A DNA stretch of 50,765 bases from positions 1 through 50,765 of the forward strand of contig USBB01000017.1 of the NCBI GenBank assembly GCA_900552795.1. The letters run 5' to 3'. Under the pieces are notes generated by a model. The model was given only the letters and a program-made list of their open reading frames with translations. It was not told the origin of the DNA and did no database searches. A program made the translations under genes and the position numbers. How positions within the stretch are numbered: position 1 is the stretch's first letter; each line of letters begins with the position of its first letter. Source of the DNA: an uncultured Eubacterium sp. (GTDB lineage Bacteria; Bacillota; Clostridia; Lachnospirales; Lachnospiraceae). Positions 1 through 6,776 of this stretch are shown piece after piece.

Positions 1-132
1 ATACAATAATTGTATTGTAAATGGACAATTGTTAACTACTTTTGCTTTACCCTGCTTTAAGAGAACACGCACTTTTGCATGATTTTCCGTAGGCATCAGG
101 GGCTGTCCGTTTTCATTTAATACGTAAACCAT
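1..132 (-). CDS. iscB: IscB (RRXRR-HNH RNA-guided nuclease), N-terminal fragment cut by window edge
   Basis: Only the first 44 codons are present; the gene runs off the left edge. The translation begins MVYVLNENGQPLMPTENHAK and continues with VRVLLKQGKAKVV and a PFTIQLLY segment. This is the typical start of the RRXRR domain (PF14239) of IscB proteins, which are IS200/IS605-associated RNA-guided nucleases with a split RuvC and an HNH domain. The start is supported by AGAAGGAGG 7 nt upstream. It lies directly downstream of a long structured non-coding region that would be its omega RNA. The HNH domain is outside the window, so whether the protein is intact cannot be judged. Family call is firm; activity is unknown. 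Confidence 0.85.
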   Translation of the reverse strand, partial: MVYVLNENGQPLMPTENHAKVRVLLKQGKAKVVNNCPFTIQLLY

Positions 133-134
133 TA

Positions 135-415
135 CGCATCCTCCTTCTAAGATTTTTAAAAGCCTTAAGGCTTTAATTACTCACTCTAACGAGTGGTTAG
201 TGTACCATCGCCAATGTTAATGAGAGGTTTTATATACCTGTGTCACTGTTTCTATACCTTAAACTGTTTAAACACAAGCCGTAGAGTCTAGAACTTGGTA
301 CTACATTCCAGAGTACCTATGTATTCTCTCTTAACGTAGCGCTCGAAGCACTTAGGCTACTCACATGGATTGCAGTATTTCTACTGCAACCCCACGGGCT
401 TACCCGTGGGTATTA
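135..415 (-). ncRNA. HEARO / IscB omega RNA
   Basis: About 280 nt with no ORF lie immediately 5' of iscB on the same strand, where HEARO (omega) RNAs are found. Near its 5' end is a strong stem, CCCACGGG-TAAG-CCCGTGGG (about 393-412). A second hairpin follows, TTGCAGTA-GAA-ATACTGCAA, and further small inverted repeats. The 3' part ends at the iscB ribosome binding site. In this family the guide is the sequence just 5' of the scaffold; here that is the 3' end of the truncated primase-like gene. Exact ends cannot be fixed by eye. Confidence 0.7.
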
Positions 416-780
416 GTGAGTGCTGTGTAGTTGCAGAGTCTTCCCTCTTTAATGGCATCGTTAATAACACTCACGGTGTTGATTTTTGCCTGTACTATCT
501 CATCAGGCTTTAAGTTATGTCCGTCAATGTCGATAAAAATGCCATTAATTGCAAAAAGGTTGCTGTTTTTTCTCTTAACTCCAGAAAACGAATTAACTGT
601 TACATATGTATTGCCGTTATTAACAGTTGAAACAAGGGCTTCCGTTCTGCTGGACGCACTTGTCCTTTTAACCTTTTTCCCTGCTATGCTGTATTTAATT
701 ATATTTCCGCATTCAGGTCCCCTGCACAGCAGATTTAGAAATGCTGTCTGCTCAGCGGCCAGTGATGTTTCGCTAATCAT
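400..780 (-). pseudogene. Truncated archaeo-eukaryotic primase / plasmid Rep-like protein, interrupted by the IscB element
   Basis: 126 codons. The middle reads YVTVNSF-SGVKRKNSNLFAINGIFIDIDGH, a pattern like the N-terminal catalytic part of Firmicutes plasmid Rep/primase proteins (TFKRPKR...L..hYVDhD), with the paired acids in IDID as likely metal ligands. The protein ends abruptly at ALTNTHG, where related proteins continue into a TGRGL-type motif. The stop codon TAA lies inside the first stem of the omega RNA, so the last residues are encoded by the inserted element. A class A and a class B promoter lie upstream and a weak GAGGT precedes the start. The missing 3' part should lie left of iscB, outside the window. 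Family call is an inference from short motifs. Confidence 0.55.
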
Positions 781-816
781 TCAAATACCTCAATTACACA
801 AAATGTTCCTATATAT

Positions 817-845
817 GTAATATTCCAAACGGCGGTTTTGTCCAA
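817..845 (-). promoter_or_regulatory. Class A promoter A1
   Basis: -35 TTGGAC (840-845) within TTTTGGACAAAA, 17 bp, -10 TATTAC (817-822). It drives the truncated primase-like gene and, by read-through, the omega RNA and iscB. Confidence 0.7.
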
Positions 846-897
846 AATAACCTGTACTTAATAAAGAAACACTCTGTCTACTTACATTTCTCTCTAC

Positions 898-927
898 AAT
901 AAATATGAGTTTTGGTAAATAAACGGT
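898..927 (-). promoter_or_regulatory. Class B promoter element B1
   Basis: Minus strand reads ACCGTTTATTTACC then AAAACTCATATTTATT. It follows the helicase-gene terminator and is the second promoter-like site ahead of the truncated primase-like gene. Confidence 0.6.
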
Positions 928-961
928 AATAAATTGATTGCTCCATAATAAATTCATTCCG

Positions 962-992
962 AAAAAAAAGAGCAGTCATATGACTACTCTTT
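962..992 (-). terminator. Intrinsic terminator after the helicase large half
   Basis: Minus strand AGAGTAGTCA/TATGACTGCTCT hairpin followed by eight T. Confidence 0.85.
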
Positions 993-1023
993 TTGTGTTT
1001 ACTTTTTGTGTTTACCTCCTTTT

Positions 1024-3045
1024 TTAAGAGAATAACGTTGCCTGAACAGAGTTCTTAACAAGTGCTTCGTACTCAGCCTTTTCCTTTGCGGTCATAGGTC
1101 TTGACTTAGCATTCATGTCAATGTTACTGTCATCATCCACTGCTTTGGCAGCTTTCTGTGCAGCTCTCTTCTCACGCGCCTTTCTGTTTCTCTCCTGACG
1201 ACGCTCTTCCTCACGGATAGCTTTCATTGGATCGACTGGCACGTATGACTTAAGCTCAGGATCGACTATCTCATACAGTTCCTTGAGGAATCTGTTATAG
1301 ATGTCACCATTCTTTTCGTCAGTACAGAACTTGTACTGGCCGGTTACGAACAGTTTTTCTTTTGCTCTTGTCATTGAAACGAAAAGCAGACGTCTCTTCT
1401 CCTCAACTTCATCCTGATGTCTTCCATAGAGGTATCTCTTGGAATCATAGCTTGAAATTGAATTGAAAATTACCTTCCACTCAAGACCTTTTGAAGAGTG
1501 AGCTGTTGTAAGAGCAACACCCTCATACTTCTGGTCCATCTTAAGCTCTGTGTTCTTGCCAAAACGTTTGAAATTCTGGATGAACTGAAGCTCAGACGGA
1601 AGATCCTCGTTTTCATAGACCTGCTCTAACCATTTCTGGTAGATTTCGTCTACTTTTTCAGGATCCAGTGCTTCGAGCATGTCGTGGAATGTTTTCTGCT
1701 GGAAATTAAACGCAGCATTATCAATTCCACTAAATGTTGAACGGAGCTCCTCTATCTCCTTGTTAATCTCATCATCGGTGAGTTCTTCAAGGATTTTGCC
1801 ATCATACTTCGCTACAAGGTAGTTAAAATATGACTGAGTAGCCTCTGGTTCATAGAAGGCATCTGCTAATGACATTGCCGCCAGAACCCTGCTGTTTTCA
1901 ATGACTTTTACCGGAGCCATCATTACCCAAGGAATTCCTTCCTTTGAAAATGCGGCTGCAAATTTCATCAATTCCTTTTTAGAGAATGTGATGATTGCAA
2001 TGTCTTCCGGCTTATAGCCATCTTCAAGCAGCTTCTTGATGTTGTCAGCGATGTATTTCTGCTCATCAGGCTCATTGTAAAATCCCCTGACTGAAACAGT
2101 TCCGCCAGCACCCTTTGCTGCAACAAGCGGTTTGTCAATACGATTGACATTAAGTGCAACCAGCTTGTTTGCAAGGTCAATTATCTCCTCATATGAACGG
2201 TAGTTCTGTGTCATAAGAAGAGATGTTACCGGTTTGCCAAGCTTCTCCTGAAAGTGGATCATGTTGTCAGGATTGGCATTACGGAAACCGTAGATACTCT
2301 GGTTATCGTCACCGATTACCATAATATCCTTGACTGTCGGGCAGTCTGCAAAGAGTTTAATGAACTCCATCTGAATGTCTGATGAGTCCTGAAACTCGTC
2401 AACAACGATGTGTTCAAATCCAAACTTTGCAAGCTGGTCCGGATGCATATCAAGTACTGACAGTGCCATCGGCTCCTGATCCGCAAATGTAAGCAGTCCT
2501 TGTGATGTGAGAATCTGCTCATATTCCTGATACAGGTCTACCAGCTGCTCAATGCTCTGATCAGACATGTATTTGTACAGGTTTGCCGGTCTAAGGAACT
2601 TGTTAGCAAATTCCTCTGTTGCTCCCGGTTTGCTGAAGTCAATTCTGCTTGACTTTATCAGTTTAAATACTTTGATTGCAATTGTAAGTGCACCATACTG
2701 GGACTCAACTGCAACATTGTAGTTTAAGCCGTCAACCTTATCTCTTGTGATAAGGGGCAGAATACCCATTGCCTCTCTTGTAGGATTGGTATCTACAACA
2801 ATCGGTATCTTCTGGAACTGAAGGTCTGCGTAGAACTCCTTTACGAGATCCATGGCAAATGAGTTAAATGTCATAGTTGGTATCTTTTCAGGGTCAATTT
2901 CGTAACCCTCTGTCAAAAATGCTCCTGCAAGACGTGTTTTCATCTCTGTTGCTGCTGCATCTGTGAAGGTTATAAGCAGGAACTTACTGAGTAAGTGCTG
3001 TACCCATGCATCCTTCATAGCCTTTGTAACTTCTCTATTCTTCAT
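1024..3045 (-). CDS. SF1 UvrD/PcrA-like helicase, C-terminal part lacking Walker A (motifs Ia-VI)
   Basis: 673 aa. Helicase motifs are clear: Ia LLITFTDAAATEM (23-35), Ib/Ic-like TMTFNSFA (57-64), II VVDEFQD (214-220), III GDDNQSIYGFR (245-255), IV QNYRS (about 290), V TTAHSSKGLEW (about 513-523) and VI RRLLFVSMTRAKEKL. Motif I (GxGKT) and the Q motif, normally just before Ia, are absent: the protein starts only about 20 residues ahead of motif Ia. These motifs are on the protein encoded at 3984-5081. The start is well supported (AATAAAGGAGG, then ATG). The C-terminus is basic (E/R/K-rich) and ends QATLF-S, which resembles the QxxLF clamp-binding motif. On its own it should not bind ATP normally; I infer that it works with the other half. 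Confidence 0.9.
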   Translation of the reverse strand: MKNREVTKAMKDAWVQHLLSKFLLITFTDAAATEMKTRLAGAFLTEGYEIDPEKIPTMTFNSFAMDLVKEFYADLQFQKIPIVVDTNPTREAMGILPLITRDKVDGLNYNVAVESQYGALTIAIKVFKLIKSSRIDFSKPGATEEFANKFLRPANLYKYMSDQSIEQLVDLYQEYEQILTSQGLLTFADQEPMALSVLDMHPDQLAKFGFEHIVVDEFQDSSDIQMEFIKLFADCPTVKDIMVIGDDNQSIYGFRNANPDNMIHFQEKLGKPVTSLLMTQNYRSYEEIIDLANKLVALNVNRIDKPLVAAKGAGGTVSVRGFYNEPDEQKYIADNIKKLLEDGYKPEDIAIITFSKKELMKFAAAFSKEGIPWVMMAPVKVIENSRVLAAMSLADAFYEPEATQSYFNYLVAKYDGKILEELTDDEINKEIEELRSTFSGIDNAAFNFQQKTFHDMLEALDPEKVDEIYQKWLEQVYENEDLPSELQFIQNFKRFGKNTELKMDQKYEGVALTTAHSSKGLEWKVIFNSISSYDSKRYLYGRHQDEVEEKRRLLFVSMTRAKEKLFVTGQYKFCTDEKNGDIYNRFLKELYEIVDPELKSYVPVDPMKAIREEERRQERNRKAREKRAAQKAAKAVDDDSNIDMNAKSRPMTAKEKAEYEALVKNSVQATLFS

Positions 3046-3095
3046 AATTTATTTCCTCCTTTATTATTTTTTATAATTATGAAAATTAGTTTCAG

Positions 3096-3125
3096 AATAA
3101 ATATGGATTTTGGATTATGTATACG
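3096..3125 (-). promoter_or_regulatory. Class B promoter element B2
   Basis: Core CCAAAATCCATATTTATT lies about 50 nt upstream of the helicase large-half gene and about 17 nt after the T-run of the preceding terminator. There is no room for another promoter, so this core is probably the promoter itself. Confidence 0.6.
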
Positions 3126-3126
3126 T

Positions 3127-3155
3127 AAAAAAAAGACAGCCAAAATGACTGTCTC
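3127..3155 (-). terminator. Intrinsic terminator after the DUF5688-like gene
   Basis: AGACAG/CTGTCT-based hairpin with imperfect top, then seven or more T on the minus strand. Confidence 0.8.
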
Positions 3156-3165
3156 TTTTTCTGGT

Positions 3166-3876
3166 TTACTTTACAAACGAAAATTCTCCATCCTCATCCA
3201 TAAAATATAAATGGTCCGAAAGCACTTCTTCAGGTTTAACTTCACTGCGGTTTATTTCTTTAATCAATTCATTACCGGCTGCCATACAGCCTGTTTCATC
3301 AGTATAATCTTTGCCAATAAGCAGACATTCATGGATGGATGACGGGATGATGTAGCAGCCGCCGTGTTCTTTCGCAAAATTCTTCACATTCTGTGAGTAT
3401 AGAACTTTAATAGCGCCATATGATATTAAGGAATTAGTGATAATCATTATGTCACTTTCTGCTTCTTCAAGGAACTCTTTGTAAAAGGCTTCTGAGACAT
3501 ACAGCATCTCCCATACCTTTTTGTTTTCCAGCTTTGCTATTGTTGGAAGTATTGGTCCAAATGCTTCTGGCATCAGGGCTGTATTGATTTCTGCCTGTCT
3601 GTAGAGCAGGTCTGTTTTGTTTCTGCCCCAGAGATTTGCATAAAACTCATCCAGCTGACCTGTAATATAAACAGAACTTTTCTCTAAAAGAATCCTGTAA
3701 CCCATAACAATGTCGCCGCACACAGTTGTATGTGGGCCTGTTAGACGTTCCTCGTTCTCTTTTCTCTCCTTACTGATAAGAGCCGTAACGATATGACTTC
3801 TCACGAAATCATAATCGGTTATCAAACCTTTTACGTAGTCCTGTGTCAAAGTATTCTTTTCGTTATCATTTGCCAT
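3166..3876 (-). CDS. DUF5688-like protein
   Basis: 236 aa, soluble, no signal peptide. The C-terminal half has the pattern I associate with DUF5688 proteins of Lachnospiraceae: MIITNSLISYGAIKVLYSQN, then a GGCYIIPSSIHECLLI segment and a downstream IKEIN region. Function is unknown. The start has AATAAAGGAGG at normal spacing. The gene has its own class B element and terminator and stands exactly between the two halves of the helicase, so it may be the cassette whose insertion split that gene. The family name is from memory of the motif. Confidence 0.6.
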   Translation of the reverse strand: MANDNEKNTLTQDYVKGLITDYDFVRSHIVTALISKERKENEERLTGPHTTVCGDIVMGYRILLEKSSVYITGQLDEFYANLWGRNKTDLLYRQAEINTALMPEAFGPILPTIAKLENKKVWEMLYVSEAFYKEFLEEAESDIMIITNSLISYGAIKVLYSQNVKNFAKEHGGCYIIPSSIHECLLIGKDYTDETGCMAAGNELIKEINRSEVKPEEVLSDHLYFMDEDGEFSFVK

Positions 3877-3919
3877 AATATTTTCCTCCTTTATTTATAT
3901 GACATGTATTTTGTTACGC

Positions 3920-3942
3920 AATAAATATGAGTTTTAGAGGAT
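3920..3942 (-). promoter_or_regulatory. Class B promoter element B3
   Basis: Core CTAAAACTCATATTTATT, directly abutting the T-run of the terminator of the upstream gene. Confidence 0.55.
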
Positions 3943-3976
3943 AAAAAAAAGAAGCCCTGATAAAATCAGAGCCTCT
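3943..3976 (-). terminator. Intrinsic terminator after the nuclease/Walker A protein
   Basis: GAGGCTCTGATTTTATCAGGGCTTC hairpin region (arms around CTGA/TCAG and GGC/GCC), followed by eight T. Confidence 0.8.
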
Positions 3977-3983
3977 CTTTTGT

Positions 3984-5081
3984 TTAGCTGGCAAGGAAGT
4001 CAGCTAAGGATCTTGTCTGTTCCTCGGCTGCAATCTCACTGTCAATATCCTCGCCATTTTCATAGCGGGTTATCATGTCAGCAAGTTCTTCCTCAATAAT
4101 TGAAACAGTTCTCTGCTTGATTGCTGTCTCTGTCTTGCCTGAGCCTGCGCCTGCGTTAACAATGAAGATACCGTTTCTGGCATCAACGATTGCCTGCTGC
4201 TCGTCGTTAAGCTTATGTTTCTCTCTTGCCTTTACCTCAAGTTCCTTGGACTTTTCAGGTATTGGCTTGTAAAAACATACTGCATACTTCGGACAGTGTT
4301 TGCAGTCGCTTTCTTCATCAAGCTCATCTTTCTCATAGCCAACGGCATACTTGTCAAGCTGAGCTTTGAACAAAGTATCAAGCTCTGTCTCAGGTGCCTG
4401 AGGAATATTTGTATAATCCTCAATCAGGCTCCTCGTAGGTGCTGATGAGAAATAGTCATCATTATATGCTGATGCTGAAGTATCCTTCGGCTTTTTCATA
4501 TAATAATATGACGATATTACTCTTCTTGTTTCACCCTCTGGAATCAGAGAACGAAGGGCTCTCAATCCCAGATACAGAGGAATTTCGTTATAAACGTTCC
4601 TCTTGGCTCTATTAGAAACACCAAGTTTTGGAGTGCCTGTCTTAAGGATTACTCCCTCAAGGTTTGCGCCATCATCAATAATAAAGTCGAACTTTACATT
4701 GATTTCTTCGACGCCATCAAACTGAGTTTCAACAAACCCTGACAGATCAATACTGATGGCTGCATCCGGGAAAGCAATCTTGCAGCTTTTGTGTCTTCGC
4801 TCTGACTTGCAGTAACGAAATATCTGCTTGGCAAGATTGTGCTCATAAGCTTCCTGTGAAACATCTACGTCATCAATTTCAACGTAGCTATCAGCAATTA
4901 TCTGCTCCAGCTCTTTTACGGAACCAAACTGCAAATCGCCCTTGAGGTAATCTACAATGATTCCTTTCATGATGATTGCCTCATCGAGAAATCTATTCGC
5001 TCTCGACTGAAGTCTCATAACTCCGCCTGCATTATTTACGCAGGCATTCTTACGATTAAAACTGCTCATAGTTAATGACAT
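3984..5081 (-). CDS. Cas4/RecB-type nuclease-like protein ending in the helicase Q motif and Walker A
   Basis: 365 aa from the ATG that has AAAGGAGG 8 nt upstream; a longer frame exists but lacks a good ribosome binding site. Residues about 85-180 resemble a PD-(D/E)xK RecB/Cas4 nuclease: NVKFDFIIDD...EGVILKTG (129-149) and an aromatic/Leu helix IPLYLGLRALRS. The usual DxK acid is replaced (ILKTG instead of DYKTG), so catalysis is doubtful. Cysteines C91/C100 and C260-x2-C263-x5-C269 fit an Fe-S cluster of the Cas4/AddB type. The C-terminus then carries a helicase Q motif, LNDEQQAIVD (291-300), and Walker A, GAGSGKT (311-317), and ends 48 residues later. The rest of the helicase is on the gene at 1024-3045. 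Confidence 0.8.
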   Translation of the reverse strand: MSLTMSSFNRKNACVNNAGGVMRLQSRANRFLDEAIIMKGIIVDYLKGDLQFGSVKELEQIIADSYVEIDDVDVSQEAYEHNLAKQIFRYCKSERRHKSCKIAFPDAAISIDLSGFVETQFDGVEEINVKFDFIIDDGANLEGVILKTGTPKLGVSNRAKRNVYNEIPLYLGLRALRSLIPEGETRRVISSYYYMKKPKDTSASAYNDDYFSSAPTRSLIEDYTNIPQAPETELDTLFKAQLDKYAVGYEKDELDEESDCKHCPKYAVCFYKPIPEKSKELEVKAREKHKLNDEQQAIVDARNGIFIVNAGAGSGKTETAIKQRTVSIIEEELADMITRYENGEDIDSEIAAEEQTRSLADFLAS

Positions 5082-5128
5082 AATCAATTCCTCCTTTATT
5101 ATAAATGTCAATTTATAATTAAATACAG

Positions 5129-5155
5129 GATAAAAATGGATTTTAGACACAAAAA
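5129..5155 (-). promoter_or_regulatory. Class B promoter element B4
   Basis: Minus strand TTTTTGTGTCT then AAAATCCATTTTTATC. It overlaps the end of the preceding terminator. Confidence 0.5.
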
Positions 5156-5195
5156 TAAGGCATCTGTTTATCTTGCAAACGAAAATGCCTTATTT
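5153..5195 (-). terminator. Terminator hairpin after the HNH gene
   Basis: Perfect 11-bp arms AAATAAGGCAT / ATGCCTTATTT at 5153-5163 and 5185-5195. The upstream arm covers the stop codon of the HNH gene, so the terminator overlaps the coding end. Confidence 0.75.
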
Positions 5196-5858
5196 CAAAA
5201 GAGCTGATACCATCATGTGTCCAAATGTAGTAAGTTTCATAAATTCCGTCACAATAAATAATGCTGCAACAGTGGCAAATGCCCAGCGTACCCCCATTCT
5301 TATTTTCCATAATGTCTCTGATTTTCCAATAATTCCTTTGTATACCCAGCTTCCCATTTTAATTCCTTTCTTAGAATTACACGATCTGCATGCTGCTACA
5401 AGATTTTTAGTATCATTTACATTTTCTATTCCAAACTTTTTTGCCAGTTTTCTGGCTTTTTTACTGTACTGCATCTGATTAACCGGAATAATATGATCTA
5501 CAGTAATATTTTTATAAGTGAATTTTCGCCCACAATAAGCACATCGGTATTTTGCTTCAACAGCAGGCTTTGCTACCTTAAAGAAGTCTTTTCGGTAATC
5601 AGCAGAACGGGTGAACTGCTCGGGAATTACATCACAGCGAAGTTTTTCCTTTTTGCAGTATAATTCCCACTCCCTGCCATCTTTTTCATCTGTTTTCTTC
5701 TCATAGAAGCTCTTATCGCCGGAACGCTTGTTGAATTCAAAGCCAGCCTGTCGCAGAATATATCTGTAGTCGTATATTTGATTTTTGTCATCAGATATTC
5801 TGATGAACACGTTTCCTGTATTGTCTTTCATTCCGTCTATTGGTGTCATCATCTTCAT
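5190..5858 (-). CDS. HNH endonuclease with a C-terminal membrane segment
   Basis: 222 aa. The centre is a McrA-type HNH domain: YRCAYCGRKF (about 104-113), TVDHIIPVNQ (about 119-128) and NLVAACRSCNSKKG (about 152-165). The two CxxC pairs bind a structural zinc and the DH supplies catalytic residues. The last 45 residues form a hydrophobic helix (FATVAALFIVTEFM), so this nuclease is probably membrane-tethered, which is unusual for HNH enzymes. The N-terminal about 90 residues match nothing I recognise. It is second in a two-gene operon, 39 nt after 5898-6593, with GGAAGGAGG at the start. Target unknown; defence, DNA processing at the membrane or a mobile nuclease are all possible. Confidence 0.8.
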   Translation of the reverse strand: MKMMTPIDGMKDNTGNVFIRISDDKNQIYDYRYILRQAGFEFNKRSGDKSFYEKKTDEKDGREWELYCKKEKLRCDVIPEQFTRSADYRKDFFKVAKPAVEAKYRCAYCGRKFTYKNITVDHIIPVNQMQYSKKARKLAKKFGIENVNDTKNLVAACRSCNSKKGIKMGSWVYKGIIGKSETLWKIRMGVRWAFATVAALFIVTEFMKLTTFGHMMVSALLK

Positions 5859-5897
5859 GCGGCAGGCCTCCTTCCTTTTTAAACGTTATTATGCTCT

Positions 5898-6593
5898 CTA
5901 CAATTTAATGCCATTCTGCGCAAGAAAATTATTAATTTTATACATATTGTAATAAGCATCTTCTCTTTGCTCCGGCGCCAGTGAATAATGCGCATAGTCA
6001 AGAGGTGTCGGAAAACTTATTGTACAGATGTTCTTGAGCTTATTCTTTGTGAGAAATTCATTGCTTGTTTTCTTGTCAGCAAAATAACTGTAAAGCTCAT
6101 CTACATTTTTAAATCTCCTTTCGCTGGTAAACAGCGCATGCTGCATAATGATTCTCGCTTTATCATTTCCATCAGGTGCATCAAAGTATTTCTTTGGGAA
6201 TGATTTTCCTGATTCAAGCACCTTTTTATATCTCAGAATAATAAGATCTCTGTAATTAAACAGTGAACCCACTTCATCCGGATAACAGAGTTTTGCCATA
6301 TAAAAGTAATCTCTTTTTGAAAACTCAGGCGGATAATCAATTGCTGAGTATGCTTTTGCCAGTTTTGCTTTATCAATTACATCCTTTGACAGATAATTGA
6401 TAATTTCAAGCGGTGTCCACTGAACAAGCTTTTCAAAGAAATATTTAAACAGGATGATTGCACGTTCATTTTTTACTACTGCTGAACATCCGTTAAAATA
6501 AGTCTTTGGCATGTTTTTGTTTAAGCGCAGACATCTTTCATAGTCCTCAACCATAGCAAGATTGAATGATGATAATGTTGTAAAATCAGTCAT
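5898..6593 (-). CDS. Unknown protein, operon partner of the HNH nuclease
   Basis: 231 aa, soluble, rich in aromatic and charged residues (for example YPPEFSKRDYFYMAKLCYP). No signal peptide, membrane helix or motif that I recognise. AAAGGGAAG precedes the start. It is the first gene of a two-gene operon with the membrane HNH nuclease and has a class A promoter about 130 nt upstream. A regulatory or immunity role for the nuclease is only a guess from position. Confidence 0.7.
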   Translation of the reverse strand: MTDFTTLSSFNLAMVEDYERCLRLNKNMPKTYFNGCSAVVKNERAIILFKYFFEKLVQWTPLEIINYLSKDVIDKAKLAKAYSAIDYPPEFSKRDYFYMAKLCYPDEVGSLFNYRDLIILRYKKVLESGKSFPKKYFDAPDGNDKARIIMQHALFTSERRFKNVDELYSYFADKKTSNEFLTKNKLKNICTISFPTPLDYAHYSLAPEQREDAYYNMYKINNFLAQNGIKL

Positions 6594-6722
6594 TGAAAAA
6601 CTTCCCTTTCTTTTGTATTAAGAAAATATCCTAAACACAGGATTTTTTATATTTTATAGTACTTTATGCTTGTATTATAGTACTGTGGTCACAAAATTCA
6701 ATATAAAATATTATCTGTCTAT

Positions 6723-6751
6723 ATAATATTTAAAAAGCCGAATTTGTCCAA
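6723..6751 (-). promoter_or_regulatory. Class A promoter A2, embedded in the topB terminator
   Basis: -35 TTGGAC (6746-6751), 17 bp, -10 TATTAT (6723-6728). The -35 lies in the loop of the topB terminator hairpin and the spacer contains its downstream arm. Confidence 0.75.
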
Positions 6752-6773
6752 AGAAAAACCCGGCTTTTTTTTT
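6732..6773 (-). terminator. Intrinsic terminator after topB
   Basis: AAAAAGCCG / CGGCTTTTT, 9-bp arms (6732-6740 and 6761-6769). It ends the TadZ-like/topB operon, and the same DNA carries promoter A2. Confidence 0.8.
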
Positions 6774-6776
6774 AAA

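Noticed and set aside
898..930. Class B elements as riboswitches or transposon ends
   Set aside because: They are too short and too strictly placed between terminators and starts, and have no flanking duplications.
3045..5081. Intein or group II intron explaining the split helicase
   Set aside because: No splice-domain motifs at the protein ends and no reverse transcriptase or intron RNA signature; instead there are ordinary terminators, promoters and starts.
3984..5150. Longer start for the nuclease/Walker A protein
   Set aside because: The extra 23 codons would lie over the leader and Shine-Dalgarno of the internal ATG, which is far better supported.
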